Shown: one piece after another, positions 41,339 to 49,211 of the stretch
Layout of the letters: each line of letters starts with the position of its first letter
Position numbering within the stretch: position 1 is the first letter of the stretch
Assembly: GCF_001618425.1 (NCBI RefSeq)
Contig: NZ_BDCU01000016.1
Location: 1-64,000 of the forward strand
DNA length: 64,000 nucleotides
From: Nocardia fusca NBRC 14340
Lineage (GTDB): Bacteria; Actinomycetota; Actinomycetes; Mycobacteriales; Mycobacteriaceae
Direction: 5' to 3'
The notes under the pieces: generated by a model
Told to the model about the DNA's origin: nothing
The model's input: only the letters and a program-made list of their open reading frames with translations
Database searches by the model: none
Program-made: the position numbers and the translations under genes

Positions 41339-42492
41339 GCACGGACTTCTATTGGCGCATCGGAATGGAGGGCGACCATGCGTCGTTGCGCACGCCACGT
41401 CGCTACAACCGGGGGCATGCCGGCGGCCACGGGCCGGGCAATATCGCACCCGCCATCCGGGGCGGCAGGTTGGACGGATACAGCTATATCGACCATATGG
41501 CCGCGGTGGTGAAGGCTTCGGAGTCCGCGGGATTCGTCGGTGGACTGTTGCCCTCCTTTCCGATCACCGAGGACCCGTGGGCCACCGCGTCCGCACTCGC
41601 CCGGGAAACCGATACCTACCGCTTCATGGTGGCGTTCCAGCCCGGCTTCCTGCACCCGCTGCAGGCCGCCCGGATGTCGGCGAGCCTGCAACGTGCCACC
41701 GGGGGACGCCTGGTCTACAACATCATCAGCGGCGGCGGTGGGGCACCGCAGTTGTGGTGGGGCGACAAGGTGGCGCACGACGACCGCTATGCGCGCACCT
41801 CGGAGTTCCTCGATGTGCTGCGCGGAGTGTGGGACGGCACACCCTTCGACTACACGGGGCGGTTCTTCCGGACCGAGGGCGCGGCACTGCCACCTCTGCT
41901 GGCGGGCCGGCCGTTCCCCGAGGTGTACTTCTCCGGGTCGTCCGGGGCCGCGGTCGACGCCGCGGGCCGGCACGCCGACTACTACCTGTCGTGGCTCGAA
42001 CCGTTCGACGACCTGCGGGCGAAGTTCGACGGGGTCCGCGCACATTCCGAGAAATCCGGCCGCGCACCGAAGTTCGCGGTCCGCATCGACATCGTTGCCC
42101 GGCATACCGAAGAGGCCGCGTGGACGGAGATCGAGAAGGGGTGGGCATCCGTCGACCGTGCGGCAGCCGACCGGGCCGCCCAGGGCGACTCCGTCGGTGC
42201 CGCCCGGATCAAAGGCTGGGTGCCGCAGCACATCACCGGTTACCGCGACCTCGAAGTCCAGCCCAATGTGTGGTGCGGGTTCAGCCTCATCCGCGGCGGG
42301 CCGGCATTCGGGCTCGTGGGCAGCTACGAGCAGATCGCCGAACGCCTCGACCAATTGATCGATCTCGGCGTGGACGCGTTCATCCTCGCCGGCAATCCCC
42401 ACCTCGAAGAGGCCTACCGCGTGGGCGAAGAAGTGCTGCCACTCCTCCGGCGCACCACTCCCACCCCGGTTCGCGCTCTTTCCACCCGATAG
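41335..42492 (+). CDS. ssuD: Flavin-dependent alkanesulfonate-type monooxygenase (second copy)
   Basis: A 385-residue SsuD-like monooxygenase, closer to the classical alkanesulfonate enzyme than the first copy. Landmarks are DFYWRIGMEGDH, GLLPSFPITEDPW, YRFMVAFQPGFLHPLQAARM, the substrate loop RLVYNIISGGGG, RYARTSEFLDVLRGVWDG, VYFSGSSGAAVDAAGRHADYY-like segments and GLVGSYEQIAERLDQ. It would release sulfite and an aldehyde from a sulfonate, or act as a sulfone monooxygenase upstream of the desulfinase. Two different monooxygenases in one operon suggest a two-step oxidation. The GTG start at 41335 overlaps the preceding stop. Confidence 0.87.
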   Translation: MSTDFYWRIGMEGDHASLRTPRRYNRGHAGGHGPGNIAPAIRGGRLDGYSYIDHMAAVVKASESAGFVGGLLPSFPITEDPWATASALARETDTYRFMVAFQPGFLHPLQAARMSASLQRATGGRLVYNIISGGGGAPQLWWGDKVAHDDRYARTSEFLDVLRGVWDGTPFDYTGRFFRTEGAALPPLLAGRPFPEVYFSGSSGAAVDAAGRHADYYLSWLEPFDDLRAKFDGVRAHSEKSGRAPKFAVRIDIVARHTEEAAWTEIEKGWASVDRAAADRAAQGDSVGAARIKGWVPQHITGYRDLEVQPNVWCGFSLIRGGPAFGLVGSYEQIAERLDQLIDLGVDAFILAGNPHLEEAYRVGEEVLPLLRRTTPTPVRALSTR

Positions 42493-42502
42493 GAGAAACA
42501 AT

Positions 42503-43210
42503 ATGACCGGCACCGAAACCCGGGTCACCCCCGCGGTCGAGGCTTTCGTCGACGACGCGCGCCGCGCCGCCGACACCGCTTTCCGCGTTTTCCGCGAGAC
42601 CGGGACCGTTTCCGCCAACGGCACCGTGAACTTCGTCGAGCGGGTCCCCGGCGAAGAACTGGCGGTCGCGCTCAACGAGCCCGGACCGTGGGCGCAGGAC
42701 CGGAGCGCGAAGCCGATCCTCGCGTCGTTCGACGGAGAGGTGCTGGCCGGTGACGGTCCCGCCGGGTTCGTCACCGGTTACGCCAGGGTGTTCCGCGCAC
42801 ACCCCGAGATCACCTCGATCGTGCACGTGCACACGCCCTGGCTGGGCGGATGGGCCCAGACCCACCGGACCCTGCGCATCAAGTACGCGGCCTCGCAGCG
42901 GCTGACCCTTTCCCGCGATATCCCCGCACATATCGACCGCAGCCAGGCCCCCGGCGACTTCATTCTCGACCGCCTCGTCGACGATCCGGACCTCGTCGCG
43001 ATCTTCGAGGCCAACGGCGGGGTCAACGTGATCGGCCGGTCGGGTCTGCTGGACCTCGCCAAATTCGTGGTCCTGCTCGAAGAGGGCGCCCGGTACCAGG
43101 CGCTCGGTGAACTCGTCGGCGGAGCTGTCGACTTCGACCCGACGAACCTCGTGGCCCAGTGGGGTCGCAGTGGATTACTCGACGAGGCCCGCCGCCGCGG
43201 TCTCGTCTGA
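42503..43210 (+). CDS. Class II aldolase/adducin-like protein
   Basis: A 235-residue protein with the class II aldolase/adducin fold. The metal-binding pair is His108/His110 in SIVHVHTPW, and GTVNFVERVPGEELAVALNEPG resembles the phosphate-loop region of fuculose and ribulose phosphate aldolases. The third His of the zinc site is not obvious, so catalysis is uncertain. GGAGAAACAA precedes the ATG at 42503. Membership in this operon is unusual for an aldolase; a role in handling the aldehyde or carbon skeleton left after desulfonation is a reasonable inference. Confidence 0.8.
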   Translation: MTGTETRVTPAVEAFVDDARRAADTAFRVFRETGTVSANGTVNFVERVPGEELAVALNEPGPWAQDRSAKPILASFDGEVLAGDGPAGFVTGYARVFRAHPEITSIVHVHTPWLGGWAQTHRTLRIKYAASQRLTLSRDIPAHIDRSQAPGDFILDRLVDDPDLVAIFEANGGVNVIGRSGLLDLAKFVVLLEEGARYQALGELVGGAVDFDPTNLVAQWGRSGLLDEARRRGLV

Positions 43211-43235
43211 CATACAGCCGAAAAGGAGCTCTCCC

Positions 43236-44183
43236 ATGACTATTCGTATCGGCTACTTCCCGAACAACAACTCGTTGTTCGTGCTGCGCCACAACGGCCT
43301 GCTCGAACCTCACCTTCGCGACGTCGAGTGGGTGGACCTACGCGAACTCCCGGCCCCGACTCGGGCCGATCCCCGCACCGGGCTGCCGACACTGCACTCG
43401 GACTGGTTGTTCGAGGAAGGCGGGTACGACTTCATCGGCACCGGGTTCACCCCGCCGATCACCGGCCTGGGCCAGGGACGCGACCTGGTGTATGTCGGAA
43501 TCTCCGGCCCGCGCGTCGAGAACGGGCGGTTGGTGAGCCTGGCGAACTCCGGTATCCGCACCGTCGCCGATCTGCCCGGTAAGCGGGTCGGCATCGCACA
43601 CGGTTCGTGGCAGACCACCCTGGCCTTGCTCGCTCTCGACCGCGCGGGCAAGCGCTGGTCCGATATCGTCCCGGTCGATATCGACGTGAACGACGGGGGC
43701 CCGGCCCTGGTGCGCGGCGATATCGACGCGTGGGCCGGTGCCTACCCGGCGCTGGCGGAGGTCGAGGCCACCGCGCAGCTACACACGCTCGTCGACACCG
43801 ACGGTCTCTTCAGCCACCCGTCGTTGTGGTTCGTCCGACGCGAGTTCGCCGAGAATCATCGCCCGGAACTCGAAGCCATCGTCACGGCCCTGCGGGAATC
43901 GGATGCGTGGATCGTCGCCAACCCGCGCGAGGCGGCGCGTTTCTTCGTCGACGATGCGCAGCGGCGCGGCGGCACCGCTGATCTCGATCGCTGGGAGGCG
44001 GCGTTGCGCGGACGCCCCTTCGGGATCGGCCCGGTCACCGATGAATTCCTCGATGAGCAGCAGCGTTCGGCAGACCTGTTGCACGCCAACGGCCTTCTGC
44101 CCCGAACGGTCGATGTCCGCGCCGCGGTCCTGCCCTGGATCGGAGAGGTCGTCGCGGCCGGTCGTCCGGTCACAGCGGCCTGA
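43236..44183 (+). CDS. Cytoplasmic substrate-binding-protein-like protein
   Basis: A 315-residue protein of the SsuA/NMT1/DszB fold starting MTIRIGYFPNNNSLF, with AAAAGGAGCT before the ATG at 43236. Landmarks include YDFIGTGFTPPITGLGQGRDLVYVGIS, LPGKRVGIAHGSWQTTLALLALD and LVRGDIDAWAGAYPALAEVE. It has no signal peptide or lipobox, so it cannot act as an external binding protein unless exported otherwise. The Cys of DszB-type desulfinases is not present at the start (the corresponding region reads YFPNNNSL). It may be a second enzyme, a sensor or a soluble carrier. It is last in the organosulfur operon. Confidence 0.7.
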   Translation: MTIRIGYFPNNNSLFVLRHNGLLEPHLRDVEWVDLRELPAPTRADPRTGLPTLHSDWLFEEGGYDFIGTGFTPPITGLGQGRDLVYVGISGPRVENGRLVSLANSGIRTVADLPGKRVGIAHGSWQTTLALLALDRAGKRWSDIVPVDIDVNDGGPALVRGDIDAWAGAYPALAEVEATAQLHTLVDTDGLFSHPSLWFVRREFAENHRPELEAIVTALRESDAWIVANPREAARFFVDDAQRRGGTADLDRWEAALRGRPFGIGPVTDEFLDEQQRSADLLHANGLLPRTVDVRAAVLPWIGEVVAAGRPVTAA

Positions 44184-44187
44184 ATAT

Positions 44188-44598
44188 CTAGTAGCCCTTC
44201 GGCGACCGGTTGGTCGCTGCCCGGCGTTCGGCCTCCTTGGCCTGGACCCGTTCGTCCTCGGCGCGCACGGCGGCATAGCTTTCGCGTTCGCGGATCAGCC
44301 ACTCCGGCGGGTCCGCGAGAAACGCGGCGATCTCGTCGGCGGTGAGCGAATCGGATACTCCGGCCCGGGTCAGGCCACTATTGGAGATACCGAGCTTACG
44401 GGCCACGATATCGCGCGGGAACGGTCCGGTGCGGCGCAGCTCGGTGAGCCACTGCGGCGGGTTCGCCCGGAGCTCGTCCAGCTCGGCCCGGGAAATCGGG
44501 TTGTTCCGGAAATCTTCGGGAGCCGCCGGAAGATAGATGCCGAGCTTGTTCGCCGCGGTCAGCGGCTTCATCCTCTGCGGTTTCTGTTCCAGGCTCAC
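44188..44598 (-). CDS. DUF5997 family protein
   Basis: This 136-residue protein matches DUF5997: KPQRMKPLTAANKLGIYLPAAPEDFRNN at the start (read in pieces), then NPPQWLTELRRTGPFPRDIVARKLGISNSGLTRAG, which resembles a helix-turn-helix, and ADPPEWLIRERESYAAVRAEDERV, ending in a charged tail. The GTG at 44598 gives the family start. DUF5997 genes are typically divergent from a LysR regulator in actinobacteria, exactly as here with 61 bp between. Function unknown; a DNA-binding accessory role is possible. Its stop is only a few bases from the convergent end of the organosulfur operon. Confidence 0.85.
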   Translation of the reverse strand: MSLEQKPQRMKPLTAANKLGIYLPAAPEDFRNNPISRAELDELRANPPQWLTELRRTGPFPRDIVARKLGISNSGLTRAGVSDSLTADEIAAFLADPPEWLIRERESYAAVRAEDERVQAKEAERRAATNRSPKGY

Positions 44599-44659
44599 CG
44601 GAACAGGGTATCGGGCCGCCGAGCCGGTCCGGACTCCGCGGTGCCATACGCTTGCCGGT

Positions 44660-45595
44660 ATGAGCCGGTTCCCCTCGATCGATGTGCAGCGCCTGCGCTG
44701 GTTTGCCGCAGTCGCGGAGGAACTGCACTTCGCACGCGCCGCGAAGGCGTTGCACATCTCCCGCCAGAAGCTCAGCCACACGGTCATCGATCTGGAGACC
44801 GAGCTCGGCACGAAGCTGTTCGTACCGGGAGCGCAGCCGACCCGGCTGACCGATGCGGGACGAGAGCTGCTGCGGGAGGCGCGTGACCTCATTGCGCGTA
44901 CCGAGAACGAGGCGGGCACCGCGGCGGTCGCTGCCCCGGCCACGCTGCGGGTCGGCTTCGTGCCCGGCGTCACCGTCAGCAAATGGGAGCGGATCTGGGG
45001 GCGGCGGTTCCCGGATACCCCGCTCGAGCTGGTCGCTGTGGCCCAGGCCGACCAGGAGCCGGCACTGCGCGAGGGCCGGGTCGACATGTGCTTCGTCCGC
45101 TTGCCGATCGACCGCGGCGATATGAACGCGATCCCGCTCTACCGTGAGTTGCCCGTCGTCGTGATACCCAAGGACCACGAGATTTCACTGTTCGACCAGG
45201 TCGGCATGGCCGATCTCGCGAACGAGCGCCTGCAGGACACCGCTGATATCGACGCCGCCGGAGCCACCATCGAACTGGTCGCCGCCGGAGTAGGCGTCGC
45301 CATCGTGCCGCATTCGATCGCCCGCCTGCACCACCGGCGCGACGTCGTCTACCGCACGGTGACCGATACCGACGACACCGAAATCGCCCTGGTCTGGCCG
45401 TCGGCCCGGACCACCGAGCTGGTCGAGGAGTTCATCGGGGTCGTACGCGGCCGCTCGGAACACAGCTCCCGGTCCCCCGCCGGAAAAGGCACCGAACCAG
45501 ACCCGCGGAAGTCGCACGCTCCGGCGAAACGACCGCGCCCCGCGAGGAAACCGATCCCCTCCAGGAAGAAGCCGGCGCGGGGGCGCAAACGCTAG
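44660..45595 (+). CDS. LysR family transcriptional regulator
   Basis: A 311-residue LysR-type regulator. The N-terminal helix-turn-helix is LRWFAAVAEELHFARAAKALHISRQKLSHTVIDLE in consecutive segments; a periplasmic-binding-like effector domain follows (RVGFVPGVTVSKWERIW; GRVDMCFVRLPIDRGDM; LVAAGVGVAIVPHSIARL). The last 45 residues are a Lys/Arg/Pro-rich tail (RKPIPSRKKPARGRKR), as often seen in the actinobacterial LysR paired with DUF5997. The ATG at 44660 is chosen by family alignment. It may regulate DUF5997 or the adjacent sulfur operon; LysR proteins are the usual sulfur regulators, but this is inference. Confidence 0.88.
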   Translation: MSRFPSIDVQRLRWFAAVAEELHFARAAKALHISRQKLSHTVIDLETELGTKLFVPGAQPTRLTDAGRELLREARDLIARTENEAGTAAVAAPATLRVGFVPGVTVSKWERIWGRRFPDTPLELVAVAQADQEPALREGRVDMCFVRLPIDRGDMNAIPLYRELPVVVIPKDHEISLFDQVGMADLANERLQDTADIDAAGATIELVAAGVGVAIVPHSIARLHHRRDVVYRTVTDTDDTEIALVWPSARTTELVEEFIGVVRGRSEHSSRSPAGKGTEPDPRKSHAPAKRPRPARKPIPSRKKPARGRKR

Positions 45596-45684
45596 CGCCC
45601 CGCTCCACAGACCGGACAACCAGACCAGGAAAGCCGCCGTACGAGATCGGATCGACTCACCCGCCCGAAACCGCGCAACGGTGA

Positions 45685-46548
45685 CTACGCCGAACCTGCG
45701 GGGGCATGATCCGGGAAATCGGCACTGCGGCCGACCGCGGCCCAGCGCCGGGCTTCTGCGTCACGTTCGGCACCGGCGGCCAACGCCTGTTCCACCGCGC
45801 CGCCGCCCAGCAGCAGCCGTCGCGGCGGCTCGGCAGCGCCGACCACATCGACGATGATCTCCGCTGCCCGGGCGGGGTCGCCGGGCTGCTTCCCGTCGGT
45901 CGCGCGACGCATGTCGTGTATCCGTCCCACGGTCTCGCGATAGTCCGGGCCCGGCTCACGCATCCGCATGGACGAACCCTGCCAGTCGGTGCGGAACGCA
46001 CCGGGTTCCACGATGATCACCTGCACACCGAACGGTTGCACTTCGGCGGCCAGCACCTCGGAGAAACCCTCCACCGCGAACTTCGCTGTTTGATACGCCC
46101 CCATGCCCGGCGTTCCGCCGACCCGGCCGCCGACGGACGAGAACTGGACGAAGACACCGGAGCGCTGGGCCCGCAGTATCGGCAGGGCCGCGCGGGTCAC
46201 GTTGACGACCCCGAACAGGTTGGCCTCGATCTGGGCGCGGAAATCGTCGAGGTCCATCTCCTCGATCGCGGCACTGTCGGCGTAGCCGGCGTTGTTGACG
46301 ACCACATCGATCCGCCCGAATTCGGCGACGGCGAATTCTACGGCGGCCGCGGCCGCGGCCGCATCGGTGACGTCGAGCGGGAAAGCCCGGGCTCGACCGT
46401 CACTGCGGTCGACGACTGCCCGCAGTTGTTCCGGCTGTCGTGCCGTCGCCACGACCCGGTCCCCGTGGGCGAGCGCCGCGCGAACCAGTTCCGCGCCGAA
46501 CCCCCGTGAACTACCGGTCACGAACCAGACCTTCGAAGTATCGGACAT
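45685..46548 (-). CDS. Short-chain dehydrogenase/reductase
   Basis: A 287-residue classical SDR. The cofactor loop is VTGSSRGFGAEL (TGxxxGxG), followed by NNAGYADS (the NAG motif), SSVGGRVGG with the catalytic Ser and YQTAK with the Tyr-Lys pair, then EPGAFRTDW. The Arg after the second strand (TARQPEQ) suggests NADP preference. The ATG at 46548 is preceded by GGAGCACAGGAA. It is one of a large group of uncharacterised reductases and the substrate is unknown. No operon partner is evident. Confidence 0.9.
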   Translation of the reverse strand: MSDTSKVWFVTGSSRGFGAELVRAALAHGDRVVATARQPEQLRAVVDRSDGRARAFPLDVTDAAAAAAAVEFAVAEFGRIDVVVNNAGYADSAAIEEMDLDDFRAQIEANLFGVVNVTRAALPILRAQRSGVFVQFSSVGGRVGGTPGMGAYQTAKFAVEGFSEVLAAEVQPFGVQVIIVEPGAFRTDWQGSSMRMREPGPDYRETVGRIHDMRRATDGKQPGDPARAAEIIVDVVGAAEPPRRLLLGGGAVEQALAAGAERDAEARRWAAVGRSADFPDHAPAGSA

Positions 46549-46756
46549 TTCCTGTGCTCCTTCCGGGCGGAATTGCGTGTCATGAGGCCGGTCCGCGTTC
46601 GGACGGCGTCGCTGATGTTCCCGGCACAGGACGAGGGGGAGGTCGATCCATCCGATCCGGTGCCGGGTTGTCGGGTGTCTTCGATGTGCTGCTGATGGGG
46701 CAGGTCCTCGCCACCCATGGGCCGATCGGTCCCGGACGAGGCGGCGGCACAGGTGT

Positions 46757-48208
46757 TCATCGGCGCCGATCGCGATAGGTCTCGAGCAGGCGCAGCCAGA
46801 TCTCGCTGATGCTCGGGAACGACGGGACGGCGTGCCAGAGACGATCGATCGGTATCTCGCCGATGATCGCGACAGTCGCCGAGTGTAGTAGCTCGGCCAC
46901 ACCCGGCCCGGCGAACGTCGCACCGACGATCACGCGACGGTCCGGATCGACCAGGATCCGCGCCTGCCCTCGGTAGTCCGGGAGGTACTGCAGGGCGCCC
47001 GCGACGCGGCCGATGTCGTAGTCGACCACGTCGACCGGCCGCCCCGCCCGTTCCGCTTCCTCGGTCGTGAGGCCGACGGCGGCAACCTCCGGGTCCGTGA
47101 ACACCACCTGCGGGACCGCCATCAGATCGGCGGTGCCCAGATGCCTGCCCCACGGTTCGCGATCCAGCGCGCTACCGCGAGCTCGGTCGGCGATGACGGC
47201 GCCCGCGATCCGCGCCTGATATTTGCCCTGGTGGGTGAGCAATCCCCGGCGGTTGACGTCGCCCACCGCGTACAGCCATTCGCCGGCGACCGCCGGCACG
47301 GTGAAGGTGTCGTCGGTGTGGAGCCACTGCCCCGGAATCAGACCGACGCTCTCCAGTCCGATGTCCTCGGTGCGGGGGCCGCGCCCGGTCGCGAGCAGTA
47401 GTTCGTCGGCGATGATCCGGCCGCCGTCGGCGAGGGTGAGATGCACGGTGTCGTCCGGGCCGCCCGCACGTTCGGCGTGCGTGACGGTGGTGCCGAACCG
47501 GAGCTCGGCGCCCGCCCCACGCAGCCGCTCGGCGACCAGTTCGGCGGCGAACGGTTCGACGCGCGGAAGCAGCCTGCTCTCCCGCGCGATGAGCGTGACC
47601 CGGGATCCGAGCGCCTGCCATGCCGTGGCCATCTCGGTGGCGACCACCCCCGCGCCGAGCACGGCCAGTCGGGATGGCACGGCGCGGGCGCTGGTGGCTT
47701 CCCGGCTCGGCCAGGGGCGCAGCGAGTCCAGCCCCGGCAGCGGCGGCAGCGCTGCGCGGCTGCCGGTGCATACGACCACCGCGTACCGGGCGGTCAGCTG
47801 CACGGCCGGTCCGTCGGGTGTTTCCACCGTGACCCGCCGCTCGCCGGTGATCCGGCCGTGCCCACGGAGCAGGGTGATACCCGCGGACTTCAACCAGGCG
47901 ACCTGATCGTGATCGTCCCAGTCGGCGGACATCCGATCCCGGTATGCCAGGACAGCCCCGGCGTCGATCGGCCGGGCGAGTGCGGCGCCGACCCCGGGCA
48001 TCCGCGCGGCTTCGGCGTAGAGCAGAGCCGGTCGCAGCAGCGCCTTGCTGGGTTCGCAGGCCCAGTAGGAACATTCGCCGCCGACCAGTTCGGATTCGAC
48101 GATCACCGTACGCAGTCCGGCGGCGCTCGTCCGGTCGGCGACGTTTTCACCCGCCGGCCCCGCCCCGAGAACCACGACGTCGTAGATCCGGGAAAGGTTG
48201 TCGCTCAT
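46757..48208 (-). CDS. FAD-dependent pyridine nucleotide-disulfide oxidoreductase
   Basis: A 483-residue flavoprotein of the dihydrolipoamide dehydrogenase/mercuric reductase family. The FAD loop is VVLGAGPAGENVA, the redox-active cysteines sit in GGECSYWACEPSK (a Cys-x4-Cys pair), the NAD(P) loop is LAVLGAGVVATEMA, and the second FAD motif is LYAVGDVNRRG. The C-terminal dimer motif that usually reads HAHPTLSE is HAVPSFPSISE here, so the active-site His-Glu pair is displaced and the partner substrate may differ. I chose the ATG at 48208; an in-frame ATG at 48238 is possible. It may be a generic NAD(P)H-dependent disulfide or quinone reductase. Confidence 0.85.
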   Translation of the reverse strand: MSDNLSRIYDVVVLGAGPAGENVADRTSAAGLRTVIVESELVGGECSYWACEPSKALLRPALLYAEAARMPGVGAALARPIDAGAVLAYRDRMSADWDDHDQVAWLKSAGITLLRGHGRITGERRVTVETPDGPAVQLTARYAVVVCTGSRAALPPLPGLDSLRPWPSREATSARAVPSRLAVLGAGVVATEMATAWQALGSRVTLIARESRLLPRVEPFAAELVAERLRGAGAELRFGTTVTHAERAGGPDDTVHLTLADGGRIIADELLLATGRGPRTEDIGLESVGLIPGQWLHTDDTFTVPAVAGEWLYAVGDVNRRGLLTHQGKYQARIAGAVIADRARGSALDREPWGRHLGTADLMAVPQVVFTDPEVAAVGLTTEEAERAGRPVDVVDYDIGRVAGALQYLPDYRGQARILVDPDRRVIVGATFAGPGVAELLHSATVAIIGEIPIDRLWHAVPSFPSISEIWLRLLETYRDRRR

Positions 48209-48258
48209 CGTGGTTTCGTCTCTCGCAGTGTCGAACATGATGGCTGTCGAATCGGTGG

Positions 48259-48576
48259 TCAGCGGCCGGGGAGCCGCTGGGTGACTTCCTGCAGGAACCA
48301 GCTGTTGCCGTCGGGGTCGGCGAAGGCGGCGAACGAGCCGTAACTGGCACGCTGCGGATGCACACCGGCCGAGCGGTGCGCGGTGCCCGCGTGATGGAAC
48401 ACGCCGGAATCATCGTGGAACGGGCCTTGCACCTCGACGCCGCGCTCGCGCAGTTCGGCTACCGCCCGCTCGATATCGGCGACGACCAGATGCAACCCCT
48501 GCAGTGATCCCGGCGCCGCGGTGGTCACGCCGGTGCCGAAGAGGATCGAGCAACCCGAACCGCCGCCGGGGGTCAC
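48259..48576 (-). pseudogene. Truncated VOC family protein
   Basis: About 105 codons match the C-terminal two thirds of a VOC/glyoxalase-superfamily protein: SGCSILFGTGVTTAAPGSLQ, LVVADIERAVAELRERGVE, RASYGSFAAFADPDGNSWFL and the closing LQEVTQRLPGR. The first beta-alpha-beta unit, about 45-50 residues that carry the first metal ligand, is absent. Instead the frame runs straight into the 3' end of the SRPBCC gene, sharing GTGTGA at 48573-48578. A GTG at 48576 could start a short product, but half the fold would be missing. A deletion fused the end of one gene to the middle of the other. Confidence 0.75.
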
Positions 48577-49001
48577 ACGGCGCGCAACGGGCCGGCGAAG
48601 GATTTGCGTAGCGAGGACGGGCCGACCAGGGGCAGCAGCGCGGCCAGGATCCGGCTCTTCAGCGTTCTCGGGGTCCGGGTCAGTTCGACCTCGACGCGGG
48701 AGCCCGCTCCCGCCGGGACGGCGCGGAAGATCCAGCCGCCGCCCGCGCCGAAGAGCTTGGAGTCCAGGGTGCGGATGGTGACGGTGGTGCCCGCCGGATC
48801 CCATTCGTAGCGGGCGCGCTCCCAAGCGGCCGCGGTGCCTTCGGTGACTTCGGCCCAGGTCTGGCCGCGGTCGTGCACCGTGAAGTGTTCGGTATCGATG
48901 GTCGGCCACGCGGCGGGGCGGGTGGGCCCGAAGTCGGTGAGGACTCCCAGCACCTCGGCGGGGCTCAGGGTGGACTGCAGATGGAAACGGATCGTGGTCA
49001 C
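48573..49001 (-). CDS. SRPBCC family protein
   Basis: A 142-residue START/Bet v 1-like lipid- or polyketide-binding fold protein. It begins with MTTIRFHLQSTLSPAEVLGV, has TEHFTVHDRGQTWAEVTEG and the alternating strand pattern VTIRTLDSKLFGAGGGW and GSRVEVELTRTPRTL, and ends with a helix near LRKSFAGPLRAV. The GTG at 49001 is preceded by GAGGAGTAGCACC, a good binding site. Its C-terminus may be slightly shortened because the gene runs directly into the truncated VOC fragment. No specific ligand can be assigned. Confidence 0.8.
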   Translation of the reverse strand: MTTIRFHLQSTLSPAEVLGVLTDFGPTRPAAWPTIDTEHFTVHDRGQTWAEVTEGTAAAWERARYEWDPAGTTVTIRTLDSKLFGAGGGWIFRAVPAGAGSRVEVELTRTPRTLKSRILAALLPLVGPSSLRKSFAGPLRAV

Positions 49002-49211
49002 GGTGCTACTCCTCGATATCTGATGCGGGGACCGGGCCGGTCGTCGGTGGTGCGGCGGTTCCGTCTCGGCGGTTTCCGGCTACCTGTCGAGCATTGCCGG
49101 GCGGGGTGGTGCGGCGAATCCGTCGGATGACGCCGCGGTGACGTACCTCGTGCGCATCCTGCGCACCGGGACCGGCCGCGCAGAGCGTCGCCGGTGTGCG
49201 CCGCGGAGCTC

